This document shows positions 1 through 8,225 of a stretch of 64,000 bases of DNA, piece by piece (within the stretch, counting starts at the first letter, position 1; every line of letters starts with the position of its first letter). The stretch is from assembly GCA_964479625.1 (NCBI GenBank), contig CAYZMS010000017.1, forward strand, positions 1 through 64,000, read 5' to 3'. The notes under the pieces were generated by a model. It did no database searches and had not been told where the DNA came from. It worked only from the letters and a program-made list of their open reading frames with translations. The position numbers and the translations under genes were made by a program. The DNA comes from CAYZMS01 sp964479625. GTDB lineage: Bacteria > Bacteroidota > Bacteroidia > Chitinophagales > Saprospiraceae.

Positions 1-2
1 TG

Positions 3-50
3 AAAGCTGGTGAATACACTGCTACTCAGAAAATGATTATCCTGGAATAA
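3..50 (+). CDS. C-terminal end of a T9SS type A cargo protein (5' partial)
   Basis: The last 15 codons of an open frame that enters from outside the window and ends at TAA. The readable tail (KAGEYTATQKMIILE) has the form of the final strands of a type A sorting domain. It closely resembles the tail of the large HYR-like protein encoded at 8226-12194 (RAGEYTGTGKMVLGG). I infer that the upstream gene is another secreted T9SS cargo protein and possibly a third paralogue of the two HYR-like genes downstream. Nothing more can be said from 15 residues. Confidence 0.6.
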   Translation, partial: KAGEYTATQKMIILE

Positions 51-102
51 TCATAGATCGAAATAACCAAGTCGGGCTTCCTCTCATGGGGTAGCCGATT
101 GG

Positions 103-149
103 AAAAAGGACAGGGAACCAGCTAATTGCTTGGTTTCCTGTTCTTTTTT
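103..149 (+). terminator. Rho-independent terminator after the partial cargo gene
   Basis: An 18-pair stem with two G:U pairs (103-120 with 131-148) and a 10-base loop. The right arm ends in a T-run at 144-149. It lies about 50 bases after the TAA at 48-50 and separates the partial gene from the next one. Confidence 0.8.
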
Positions 150-235
150 ATATATAAGCTAAACACCTTTCCTCAAATTTGCTTACCTTCGTTTTGAAAT
201 ATTTAAGTCCAGTAATTACATAATCCCATGACGGT

Positions 236-1048
236 ATGAGAGAGATTTCCCCCCTCCTCCTTGCGCTTGGCGTTTTGGTTTTGCTGCCTATATCCGGGCA
301 GAATGCTCAAACTCTTTCCCTGCTTGCTCCCACAGACTCTATAGAAAGCGACCAGCTTAAATACACTGCTGATATCAAGGTAGCAGGGTTTGACGGTATC
401 GTCGGGCTGAATTTTGCAGTGTCCTGGGACTCTACAGTATTTAAACTGGATAGTATTGGCGGATATCCCGAGTTTTTTAATGAAGATAACTTTGGGGTTC
501 TGGATTCCGTTAACAAGGTATCCTTTACCTATCTGGATCTGGAAAGCTTCACACCAGTAACCTTAGCGGATAGTACAACCTTATTTTCTTTGTATTTATC
601 GGCCATCGGTACTCCAGGGGATACAAGTAGTCTGGAATTTGTTCCCTCCTCTGAGAGTTCTCCTATTGAGGCAGTAGATACTACCGGCTTAGAATCAGGA
701 CTAGCGATGGATCTTGAATTGGTGAATGGTTTTATTAGCATCAAAGATATTGAAACCGGAACAGCCTACATTTCAAATCCAGGCTATTTAAATATTAGTG
801 CACCGCAACCCAACCCCGTGTTGGATCAGGCAATATTTAGCATTCAACTGGCGGAAGCCCAAAATGTGGAAATTCGATTGGTTGATATACTCGGACGGAC
901 ATTACATTTTGAGAAAACGTATTTAACAGCAGGCGTTCACAAGCAGTTAATAACCGATTACGGAGTACGCCAAAGCGGAACGCATTTTTTAGTAGTGTAT
1001 GCAGGTAAATACCAGGCTATACAAAAGGTGGTATTCCAGCAACCCTAG
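236..1048 (+). CDS. Secreted single-cohesin-like protein with T9SS type A sorting domain
   Basis: 270 residues. Residues 1-25 form a signal peptide ending near SGQNAQ. Residues about 30-175 form one cohesin-like beta-sandwich module, recognised by GFDGIVGLNFAVSW near the start and a final LFSLYLSA strand. The last 80-85 residues (from about PGYLNISAPQPNPV) are a type A T9SS sorting domain ending in a VVYAGKYQAIQKVVF strand. The protein should cross the outer membrane by T9SS and be anchored or released. Its cohesin module lacks the two cysteines found in each cohesin of the next protein. The stop is 36 bases before the 1085 gene, so the two are probably co-transcribed. The binding partner is unknown. 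The dockerin-like segments at 11.1-11.3 and 15.3-15.5 kb are candidates only. Confidence 0.85.
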   Translation: MREISPLLLALGVLVLLPISGQNAQTLSLLAPTDSIESDQLKYTADIKVAGFDGIVGLNFAVSWDSTVFKLDSIGGYPEFFNEDNFGVLDSVNKVSFTYLDLESFTPVTLADSTTLFSLYLSAIGTPGDTSSLEFVPSSESSPIEAVDTTGLESGLAMDLELVNGFISIKDIETGTAYISNPGYLNISAPQPNPVLDQAIFSIQLAEAQNVEIRLVDILGRTLHFEKTYLTAGVHKQLITDYGVRQSGTHFLVVYAGKYQAIQKVVFQQP

Positions 1049-1084
1049 TTTTTCTTTTAAATTATCATCCCAAATCCGAACATT

Positions 1085-4000
1085 ATGAAATTGATTTACC
1101 AAAGTGGGAGGCTTGGTATTTTCGCCTTCTTTATCCTGTGTCTTACGCAGGCCCTTCCCTTTAGCTTCGGGGGAGCAAAACCAGGAGGCACCCTCAGTAC
1201 GGTAGGCAAGTACAAACCAGCGGAAGCTGTTTTAAATTTCGGCTTGACCTTTACCGACGCCTCTGTTGATCTGAATGAGGAATTTTGTATTGAAACCAGT
1301 GTAAGCGGTTTCGATAATATCCTCGGAATGGAGTTCACGATTGAATATGACCCACTTGAACTGGAATTCGTATCTGTAGGAGATTTCAACCTGGATGGTC
1401 TTGGGACTGGTCAATTCGGAACGACCACTCCAGGGCGCATCAAGGTTTCCTGGTTTGACCAAAACGTATCAGGGATCACTCAACCCAATGGTACCCGTAT
1501 CTTTAACCTTTGCTTTAGAGCGAGGGTGGACAATATCACCTCTTCGGTCACCATTAGCCAGACCGAAACCCTCGAGATCCTGGATGGTAATGAAAACCCC
1601 GTTCCTTTTATTGGGGCAACAGGTGGTACGGTTACTATTGGTGACGGGAGCAGTGGGAATAACGGTGGTGGAAATACCGGAGAAGATGTAGGACTTACTA
1701 TCAGCAATGCAAGCGTACAGGTAGGAGATGAGTTTTGCCTTACTGTACGGGCGGATAACTTTGCCGATATTCTGGGGGCTCAATTTAATATTGAGTTTAA
1801 TGATGCCCTCCTGGAGTTTGTATCAATTGGTTCCTTTGGGGTTAACGGCTTGAACAGTGGTAACTTTGGAGAACCTGGAGATGGGGATAATCCTTCCGAT
1901 GTGCTTTCTTTCCAATGGTTTGATCAGGATTTAGGGGGCGAGTCAATTCCCGATGGCAGCGTACTTTTTGAAGTTTGTTTTAGGGCTATAGCGGGAGGAA
2001 GTAGTGGGGTCATTATCAATCCAGGCTCAGTCGAGATCTCTAATACAGATGAAGAAGTGTTGGGGACACAAATAGATAATGGGGAGGTGACGGCCCAGGG
2101 GGATTCACCGGTGGGTGACCTTACCTTTAATATTGGAAGCGGAACAGCGGCTGTAGGAGAGGAAATTTGTGTACCCGTACGCGTTTCCAATTTTTCGAAC
2201 ATACTGTTGATGCAGTTCAACATCACCTACAACCAGTCGGTCCTCGATTTTGAGTCCGTTCAGGCGCTAAACCTGGATGGGCTGAGCCAAAGTTCCTTTA
2301 ATGTAGAAGAAAACAACGGGATTATCCGGCTATCCTGGAATGACCCTCAGGTTCAGGGCATCTCCATTCCCAACAATACCGTAATTTTTGAATTGTGTTT
2401 TAGCCCTGTAAGTGGCGGACAGAATAGTCCGGTCACCATTAGCAATAATGGATTGGAAATCAGGGATGGAGATGATGATTTAGTTGACCCGGATATCAAT
2501 CCCGGGAATATCACCACCACAGGGGGAGGGTCAGGCGGTAGCCTTACTTTTTCCATCGGCAGTACAACGGCCGAGGCAGGAAAGGAAGTCTGTGTACCCT
2601 TCCGGGTTTCGGGATTCAACAATATTCTGTTAGCTCAATTCAATATCGAATACGACGAATCCTTACTAGATTTTGAGGAGATCACCAATTTCAACCTGGA
2701 TGGCTTATCGGCTGCCAATTTTAATATAGAAACGGCTAATGGTATCATTCGGGTTTCCTGGAACGACCCCGAAGTGCAAGGCCTTGATGTTCCGAATGGG
2801 ACAGCAATTTTTGACATGTGTTTTACGCCGGTCTCCGGAGGGTCAACGGCAAACCTCCAGGTTTCAAATGCCGGTTTAGAAGTGTTGGACGGTAACGATA
2901 CTCCGGTCTCTCCTATTCTAAATCCTGGGACCATAACCATTACTGGTCCGCCTTCTACCGATTTTGTGATTAGTCTTGCTGACCAGTCAGTAGAAACAAA
3001 CGAAGAGTTTTGTATTCCGGTTAGCGTGCAAAATTTCAGGGATATTGTTGGGCTGGGGTTTGAATTGAACTACGACCCCTCTATGTTGGAATTGGTCAAT
3101 GTCGGGAATTTTAATTTGGACGGTCTGACGGGGGAATCTTTCGGGCTTCCGGGAAGTAGTCAAAACCCTCCAGGAACCATAACCTTCTCCTGGACCGACC
3201 CCGCCGCCATAGGGGTAACGGTACCCAATAATACCGTAATTTTCGAATTGTGTTTCAGAGCTGCAGGTGGGGGAGGAATTACCAATGTAGAGATTAATGA
3301 TGGAACCATTGAGGTCATCGATGATAATGATGTACTGTTGCCCAGTATTATCGAGAACAGTATGGTCAATATTGTAGAAGTTTGTGATTCTAATGAATTC
3401 TCTTTCACCTTTTCGGATGAGAACGTAGGTCCCAATACCAATTTTTGTGTAGATGTTGCGGTGAATGACTTTGATGATATGCTTGGGATGGAATTCAGTA
3501 TCCAATATGACCCAGCTATAATATCGTATCAAAATGCAGATAATTTTGGCTTGGAGGGTTTGAATGACGGGAGTATAGTTTTGCAAAGCCCTGGAGATAT
3601 AAAACTTTCCTGGACTGATCCGGCGGCTTTGGGAATTAGTGAACCAGATGGGACGGTGATATTTTCTCTTTGTTTCCAAGCCGTTGGGACCGGATCTACT
3701 TCGGTAACCATCAATAGAGGTAAGATCATTGAATTGATTCAGGCAGATGGTAATAACGAGCAGGAGATCACTGATTTTTGTATTCGGGCAGGAAGCGTGC
3801 TCATCGGGCTTACCCCTCCTCCAACTATCCAAACTGTAGCAGTAAATGATATCAACTGCGCAGGAGAAACGTCTGGTAGTATAGATATAGAAGTGCAAAA
3901 CGGAAGTGGGAATTACACTTACCTGTGGAGCTATCAAAATCGAACTACCCAGGATCTGGACAATTTGCCCGCCGGTTCCTTTACGGTTACGGTTACCGAT

Positions 4001-6907
4001 ACAGAATCAGGTTTAGAGGCTTCCCAAACCTACTCTATTAATGAACCTTTGGGAATTTCTATCACCACACCTCAGGTTACTGATGTAAGTTGTTTTGGAG
4101 GGAATGATGGTGCGATAACCGTAACCGGCCAGGGGGGGACTCCACCATTGAGTTATAACTGGGGCCCAAACGGTAGTGGCCCTTCGATCAATAACCTATC
4201 AGCAGGTAATTACCAGGTTACCATAACAGATGATAACGGTTGTACCTATACCTCTAACGCTATTACCGTTGGTCAGCCAAACCAATCTATCCAGCTCAAT
4301 GAACAGGTAACCAATGCCGAGTGTATGTCTGTAGCGAACGGTGCAATTGCTCTTTCTCCATCTAATGGAGCGGCTCCATATGCTTATTCCTGGAGTGATA
4401 ATTTGCCCGCTCAAAGTACTGTTAGTGGACTACTTCCCGGGGATTATCAAGTGACCGTTACAGATGCAAATTCGTGTTCAGTTGAAGAAATGATCAGCGT
4501 AGGTAATGAGGGCGGAGTAATGATCTCCAGCATGCAACCTACCTATATTAATAGTGGCAATGACGGTGCGATCAATGTGACTATCACCGGGGGGTCTGGG
4601 AATTTGACCTATGTATGGTCGGGGCCCAATGGGTTTTCTGCAGCCACGGAAGATTTGGCACAACTTTCCGATGGCGGACAATATTGCCTGACCGTTACTG
4701 AGAGCAGTGGCTGTTTTCATGAGTTGTGTGTAAATATGGCAACCCGGATGCGGTTTACCAATGTAGCCATCAATGAATCCTGTCCAAACGAAAGTGCAGG
4801 AAGTATCAGTGTAGGGGTCACCGGTGGTGTTGGACCTTTTAGCTATAACTGGAGTAATGGTCAAAGCGGATCCAACCTGAACAATGTAAACCCTGGCAAT
4901 TATGGGCTTACCGTTACCGATGATCAAAATATAACTCTATCCGGAACATTTGAGGTAGCTGCTATTGAAACCTTCGACGTGGTTGCCAATGTTACTCCGG
5001 TTACCGGGGATGAAGGAAATAACAACGGGGCTATTGATCTGGACCTTAGCGGTGGCGATCCCGGGTTTACTGTTACCTGGAGTAATGGTGCTTCCGGAAC
5101 AACTATCACGGGATTAACCACTGGGGAATATTGTGTGACCGTTACCGACCAGGGGGCTTGTACCTACACCAATTGTTTTAATGTTACCTTCCAAGAGATT
5201 TTACTTTCTTTTACCGATCAGGTGACGGACCCGCTTTGTGCCAGTGATTCAACCGGAGTCTTAGAGTTGAGTATTGTAGGTGGAACAGCACCCTATACGG
5301 TTAATTTTGGGAATGGACAATTAATTCAATCACCGAATGGCCAGGTTCGAATAGAAGATTTAACAGGCGGGGTGTTGACCTTCGTGATCACGGATAATGA
5401 GGGAGCTATTTTGAACGGGTCGGTTAATATTGAAGAACCTGATCCTATCGTGATGACAGATATGACAGTTATTCATGATACGGAAGAGATTGGTTGTACC
5501 GGGGCTATATCCATTGGTATTGATGGAGGCACTCCTGGTTATTCTGTGCTTTGGAATTCTCCAAATACGGGCTTCCAAATTATTAACCTGTGTGAGGGGA
5601 TTTACCTTCCTACTATTGTGGATGGTAACGGGTGTCGGCAAGAATTGGATAGCATTATTGTCAATACCTTCACCGTAACTCCACAACAGGGGCCAACCAC
5701 CTGCCCGGATTCTCAGGATGGGAGGCTGAGCGTGGAGGTTACCGGTGGAGAAACTCCCTATATTATTAGTTGGTTAGATGAATCCGGGGACACCTTGAGC
5801 AATGACCCTACCATAACTGACCTTCGGGTCGGGACTTACAACCTGATCGTAACAGAGGCTTCTGGTAACATTTTAAGTAAGCAGGTTGAGCTGGGCTCCA
5901 ATTCGGCTTTAATCGTAGAGGTGGAAGTACTCACGGATTTCAATGGCTTTGATGTGAGCTGCGGGGATTCTGCAGACGGCATTATGCGGGCAACCGCAGA
6001 TAATGGTCAGGGAGATGATTACAGCTATGAATGGCTTTTAGGTGATCAAATGATTGGCACCGGTGCCACTTTAAATAATGCTGCTCCTGGGATGTATACG
6101 ATCGTGGCTATCGATGAAACCAGCGGATGTGGTATAGAAATGCCTTTTGAACTGACGGGGCCCGATAGCCTTCTGGTAACAGGGACCATCACCGACCCAA
6201 GTTGCCCCGGAGATAGTGATGGTTCCATCGTTGCAGTAGCCAGTGGAGGAGTGAGCTCGGGTAATTACACCTATCTATGGCCTGGAAATCGGGTCGGCGC
6301 TCGCTTGAACTTATTATCCAGTGGTCCTTATACCGTTACCGTGGTTGATGATAATAACTGTGATGTTCAGGAGACCTTTATCTTAGAAGATCCGGATCCG
6401 ATCGAAGTGAATTTTGAGACCGTTCCTGCCACTGATGGTTGTAACGGTTCGATAATCGCAATTTTAAATGGAGGAGTAGAACCTTTCACTTTCAATTGGG
6501 GAATACCCGGGATCGGGAATTCAGCCACTGCTAATGGCTTGTGCCCGGGGGAATATATGGTCGAAATAACGGATGGCCGGGCTTGTACCGTTCAATCTGT
6601 TGCAGCGGTAATGGATCGTCGCCTCCCATGCATGGAAACGCGAGGTACTATTACGCCTGATGGCGATGGCCTGAATGAGGCCTTTATTATTAATTGTGTG
6701 GAGGACTTCCTGGATAATCGACTATTCATTTACAATCGGTGGGGACAATTGGTCTATGAAACTATCGATTATGCTAATGACTGGCGTGGGGTTTCCAATG
6801 ACGGGGAGCAATTGCCGGAAGGAGCCTACTACTTTATCCTGGAGTACAATGATTTTGACGGGAATGCACAACAGTTGAAAGGATCAGTTACTCTGCTACG
6901 CAATTAA
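1085..6907 (+). CDS. Giant T9SS surface protein: six cohesin-like modules, about twelve SprB-like repeats, type B C-terminal domain
   Basis: 1940 residues with an N-terminal signal peptide. Six cohesin-like modules of 140-150 residues begin near 1240, 1690, 2119, 2542, 2963 and 3400. Each has a G/N-F-x-x-I/M-L/V core, an early cysteine (for example EEFC) and a late one (for example FNLCFRA). From about 3840 to 6620 follow about twelve SprB-like repeats of the pattern C..DGSI..GG..PY.Y.WSNG..L..G.Y.VTVTD. The last 90 residues (ITPDGDGLNEAF, then IYNRWGQLVYE) are a gliding-motility-associated/CHU_C type B sorting domain. Proteins with SprB repeats act as surface adhesins, and type B cargo usually needs a PorP/SprF protein such as the one encoded next at 7032. 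The combination of a cohesin array with SprB repeats is unusual. Ligand and role in motility are unknown. Confidence 0.9.
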   Translation: MKLIYQSGRLGIFAFFILCLTQALPFSFGGAKPGGTLSTVGKYKPAEAVLNFGLTFTDASVDLNEEFCIETSVSGFDNILGMEFTIEYDPLELEFVSVGDFNLDGLGTGQFGTTTPGRIKVSWFDQNVSGITQPNGTRIFNLCFRARVDNITSSVTISQTETLEILDGNENPVPFIGATGGTVTIGDGSSGNNGGGNTGEDVGLTISNASVQVGDEFCLTVRADNFADILGAQFNIEFNDALLEFVSIGSFGVNGLNSGNFGEPGDGDNPSDVLSFQWFDQDLGGESIPDGSVLFEVCFRAIAGGSSGVIINPGSVEISNTDEEVLGTQIDNGEVTAQGDSPVGDLTFNIGSGTAAVGEEICVPVRVSNFSNILLMQFNITYNQSVLDFESVQALNLDGLSQSSFNVEENNGIIRLSWNDPQVQGISIPNNTVIFELCFSPVSGGQNSPVTISNNGLEIRDGDDDLVDPDINPGNITTTGGGSGGSLTFSIGSTTAEAGKEVCVPFRVSGFNNILLAQFNIEYDESLLDFEEITNFNLDGLSAANFNIETANGIIRVSWNDPEVQGLDVPNGTAIFDMCFTPVSGGSTANLQVSNAGLEVLDGNDTPVSPILNPGTITITGPPSTDFVISLADQSVETNEEFCIPVSVQNFRDIVGLGFELNYDPSMLELVNVGNFNLDGLTGESFGLPGSSQNPPGTITFSWTDPAAIGVTVPNNTVIFELCFRAAGGGGITNVEINDGTIEVIDDNDVLLPSIIENSMVNIVEVCDSNEFSFTFSDENVGPNTNFCVDVAVNDFDDMLGMEFSIQYDPAIISYQNADNFGLEGLNDGSIVLQSPGDIKLSWTDPAALGISEPDGTVIFSLCFQAVGTGSTSVTINRGKIIELIQADGNNEQEITDFCIRAGSVLIGLTPPPTIQTVAVNDINCAGETSGSIDIEVQNGSGNYTYLWSYQNRTTQDLDNLPAGSFTVTVTDTESGLEASQTYSINEPLGISITTPQVTDVSCFGGNDGAITVTGQGGTPPLSYNWGPNGSGPSINNLSAGNYQVTITDDNGCTYTSNAITVGQPNQSIQLNEQVTNAECMSVANGAIALSPSNGAAPYAYSWSDNLPAQSTVSGLLPGDYQVTVTDANSCSVEEMISVGNEGGVMISSMQPTYINSGNDGAINVTITGGSGNLTYVWSGPNGFSAATEDLAQLSDGGQYCLTVTESSGCFHELCVNMATRMRFTNVAINESCPNESAGSISVGVTGGVGPFSYNWSNGQSGSNLNNVNPGNYGLTVTDDQNITLSGTFEVAAIETFDVVANVTPVTGDEGNNNGAIDLDLSGGDPGFTVTWSNGASGTTITGLTTGEYCVTVTDQGACTYTNCFNVTFQEILLSFTDQVTDPLCASDSTGVLELSIVGGTAPYTVNFGNGQLIQSPNGQVRIEDLTGGVLTFVITDNEGAILNGSVNIEEPDPIVMTDMTVIHDTEEIGCTGAISIGIDGGTPGYSVLWNSPNTGFQIINLCEGIYLPTIVDGNGCRQELDSIIVNTFTVTPQQGPTTCPDSQDGRLSVEVTGGETPYIISWLDESGDTLSNDPTITDLRVGTYNLIVTEASGNILSKQVELGSNSALIVEVEVLTDFNGFDVSCGDSADGIMRATADNGQGDDYSYEWLLGDQMIGTGATLNNAAPGMYTIVAIDETSGCGIEMPFELTGPDSLLVTGTITDPSCPGDSDGSIVAVASGGVSSGNYTYLWPGNRVGARLNLLSSGPYTVTVVDDNNCDVQETFILEDPDPIEVNFETVPATDGCNGSIIAILNGGVEPFTFNWGIPGIGNSATANGLCPGEYMVEITDGRACTVQSVAAVMDRRLPCMETRGTITPDGDGLNEAFIINCVEDFLDNRLFIYNRWGQLVYETIDYANDWRGVSNDGEQLPEGAYYFILEYNDFDGNAQQLKGSVTLLRN

Positions 6908-7031
6908 ATAATCAGGAAGAGGGCTCCCTGTTTTGCTTTTTGCAGTAAGGGTACCCTCCTCCTTAATTTCCATGAACACACGAAGTTTTCGGCTACTAGC
7001 GGTCGTCCTTCGCTCCAAAACCGATTGACTA

Positions 7032-7958
7032 ATGAAAAATTTTTTACTTCTTTTATTTTTTCTTGGAATTGGGCTGAGCCTGTCTGCCCAGGATGAGGCG
7101 GTTTTTACCCATTATTATATTACCCCTATCCTGGTGAATCCGGCAGCTGCCGGGTTTGATGAGACCCATCAAATCCAGTTTAATGCCCGGGCTCAATGGA
7201 CTGGATTTCCGGATGCTCCCACTACTTTAGGAGTCCAGTATAATGGCCCCATTGGAAAAACCTTTGGCCTTGGAGCCGGCGTATTGACTGAATCGGCTGG
7301 CCAGTTGAATCGTTTACGGTTTCATTTGAATTATGCCTTTCGCTTTAGCGTAATGGAGGATGATTTGAAACTGGCTGCAGGGTTTTCTACCGAATTTCAG
7401 CAGCAACAGCTATCTAATGATGCCTTAAACGATGGCCTCTACCAGCCAGGAGATGACATTATTGAAGGCGCTGTGGACGGTAGGCAGGTTTTTGATGCCA
7501 GCCTTGGATTTTTCGGGCGCTATCGGGAAAACACCTACCTCAGCTTCTCCTTTACGAATCTGGTCAGGGCACGCCTGGATGATATCATGCAATCTGACGA
7601 GGAGCAGGAGAGTTTCCTTAATTATTACGTGTTTTTAGCTGGCCATGAATTTAATTTCGAAGAAGCGGGTTTTTCATTGGAACCCTCTATAATGTTTCGG
7701 CAATTGAGAGAGGCCCCCTTCCAGTTGGATGTAAACCTAAAGGCAGGCTTTTTGGATGATCAGTTGATTACCGGCCTTTCTTATCGTTCATTAGGTGCAG
7801 TGGGGGTATTGCTGGGTACCAGGATCAACAACTTTAACTTATATTATACCTTCGACCTTTCCACGCAGGAGTTTCAAAAGTTCACCAGTGGTTCTCATGA
7901 AGTTACGGTTGCATTGAATTTCAAACAAAAGCAAAAAAATCCATACAACAACCAATAA
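7032..7958 (+). CDS. PorP/SprF family T9SS outer-membrane protein
   Basis: 308 residues with a signal peptide (ending LSAQ) followed by the typical PorP/SprF opening: FTHYYITPILVNPAAAGF, then QWTGFPDAPTTLGVQYNGPI. The rest is predicted outer-membrane beta-strand, ending in an aromatic strand (HEVTVALNF). In Flavobacterium, SprF is needed to put the type B adhesin SprB on the surface, and family members are often encoded just after the cargo they serve. Here the gene follows the SprB-like gene by 124 bases, so I infer it serves that protein. The two large HYR-like proteins downstream are type A and may not need it. It ends at a strong terminator. Confidence 0.92.
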   Translation: MKNFLLLLFFLGIGLSLSAQDEAVFTHYYITPILVNPAAAGFDETHQIQFNARAQWTGFPDAPTTLGVQYNGPIGKTFGLGAGVLTESAGQLNRLRFHLNYAFRFSVMEDDLKLAAGFSTEFQQQQLSNDALNDGLYQPGDDIIEGAVDGRQVFDASLGFFGRYRENTYLSFSFTNLVRARLDDIMQSDEEQESFLNYYVFLAGHEFNFEEAGFSLEPSIMFRQLREAPFQLDVNLKAGFLDDQLITGLSYRSLGAVGVLLGTRINNFNLYYTFDLSTQEFQKFTSGSHEVTVALNFKQKQKNPYNNQ

Positions 7959-7974
7959 GCTCCGATCCAAGGTC

Positions 7975-8015
7975 AAAAAAGGCGCCTTCAGGTATATCTC
8001 GGAGGCGCTTTTTTT
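7975..8015 (+). terminator. Rho-independent terminator after the PorP/SprF gene
   Basis: A 15-pair stem with two G:U pairs: 7975-7989 (A-run plus GGCGCCTTC) pairs with 8001-8015, ending in a run of seven T. It closes the transcription unit that includes the SprB-like and PorP/SprF genes. Confidence 0.8.
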
Positions 8016-8225
8016 ATTCTTCAAGTTTAGTTTTTCCCCTGATTTTGAGTTTGGCACGATTTTTTCACCTGTCTAAGTGAAAAAGCAACCGGTAGGCGAG
8101 AGCAACGAGAAATACTACCTAGAAACACTAGATTTCAAAAGTCTCTTACCGGAAAAAATCCATAAAGACAACAGCGGATGATGGACCATGTCTGAAAGGG
8201 TACCACCATTCCAAAACCTGGAAAA

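Noticed and set aside
2987..3937. Long open frame on the minus strand inside the cohesin array
   Set aside because: It lies opposite a clear gene with strong repeats. The translation has no family motif and its length is a by-product of the repeated codons on the other strand.
4478..4927. Minus-strand open frame inside the SprB-like repeats
   Set aside because: It is opposite the large surface gene and shows no start signal or family motif.
6972..7028. Possible 18-residue peptide between the SprB-like and PorP/SprF genes
   Set aside because: It has an ATG and a stop but no other support, and its composition looks random.
7839..8057. Minus-strand open frame covering the end of the PorP/SprF gene
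   Set aside because: It runs through the terminator hairpin and overlaps a clear gene.
8088..8155. Long-range pairing around CCGGTA and TACCGG upstream of the first HYR-like gene
   Set aside because: The arms are short and interrupted, about 40 bases apart, so it may be chance.
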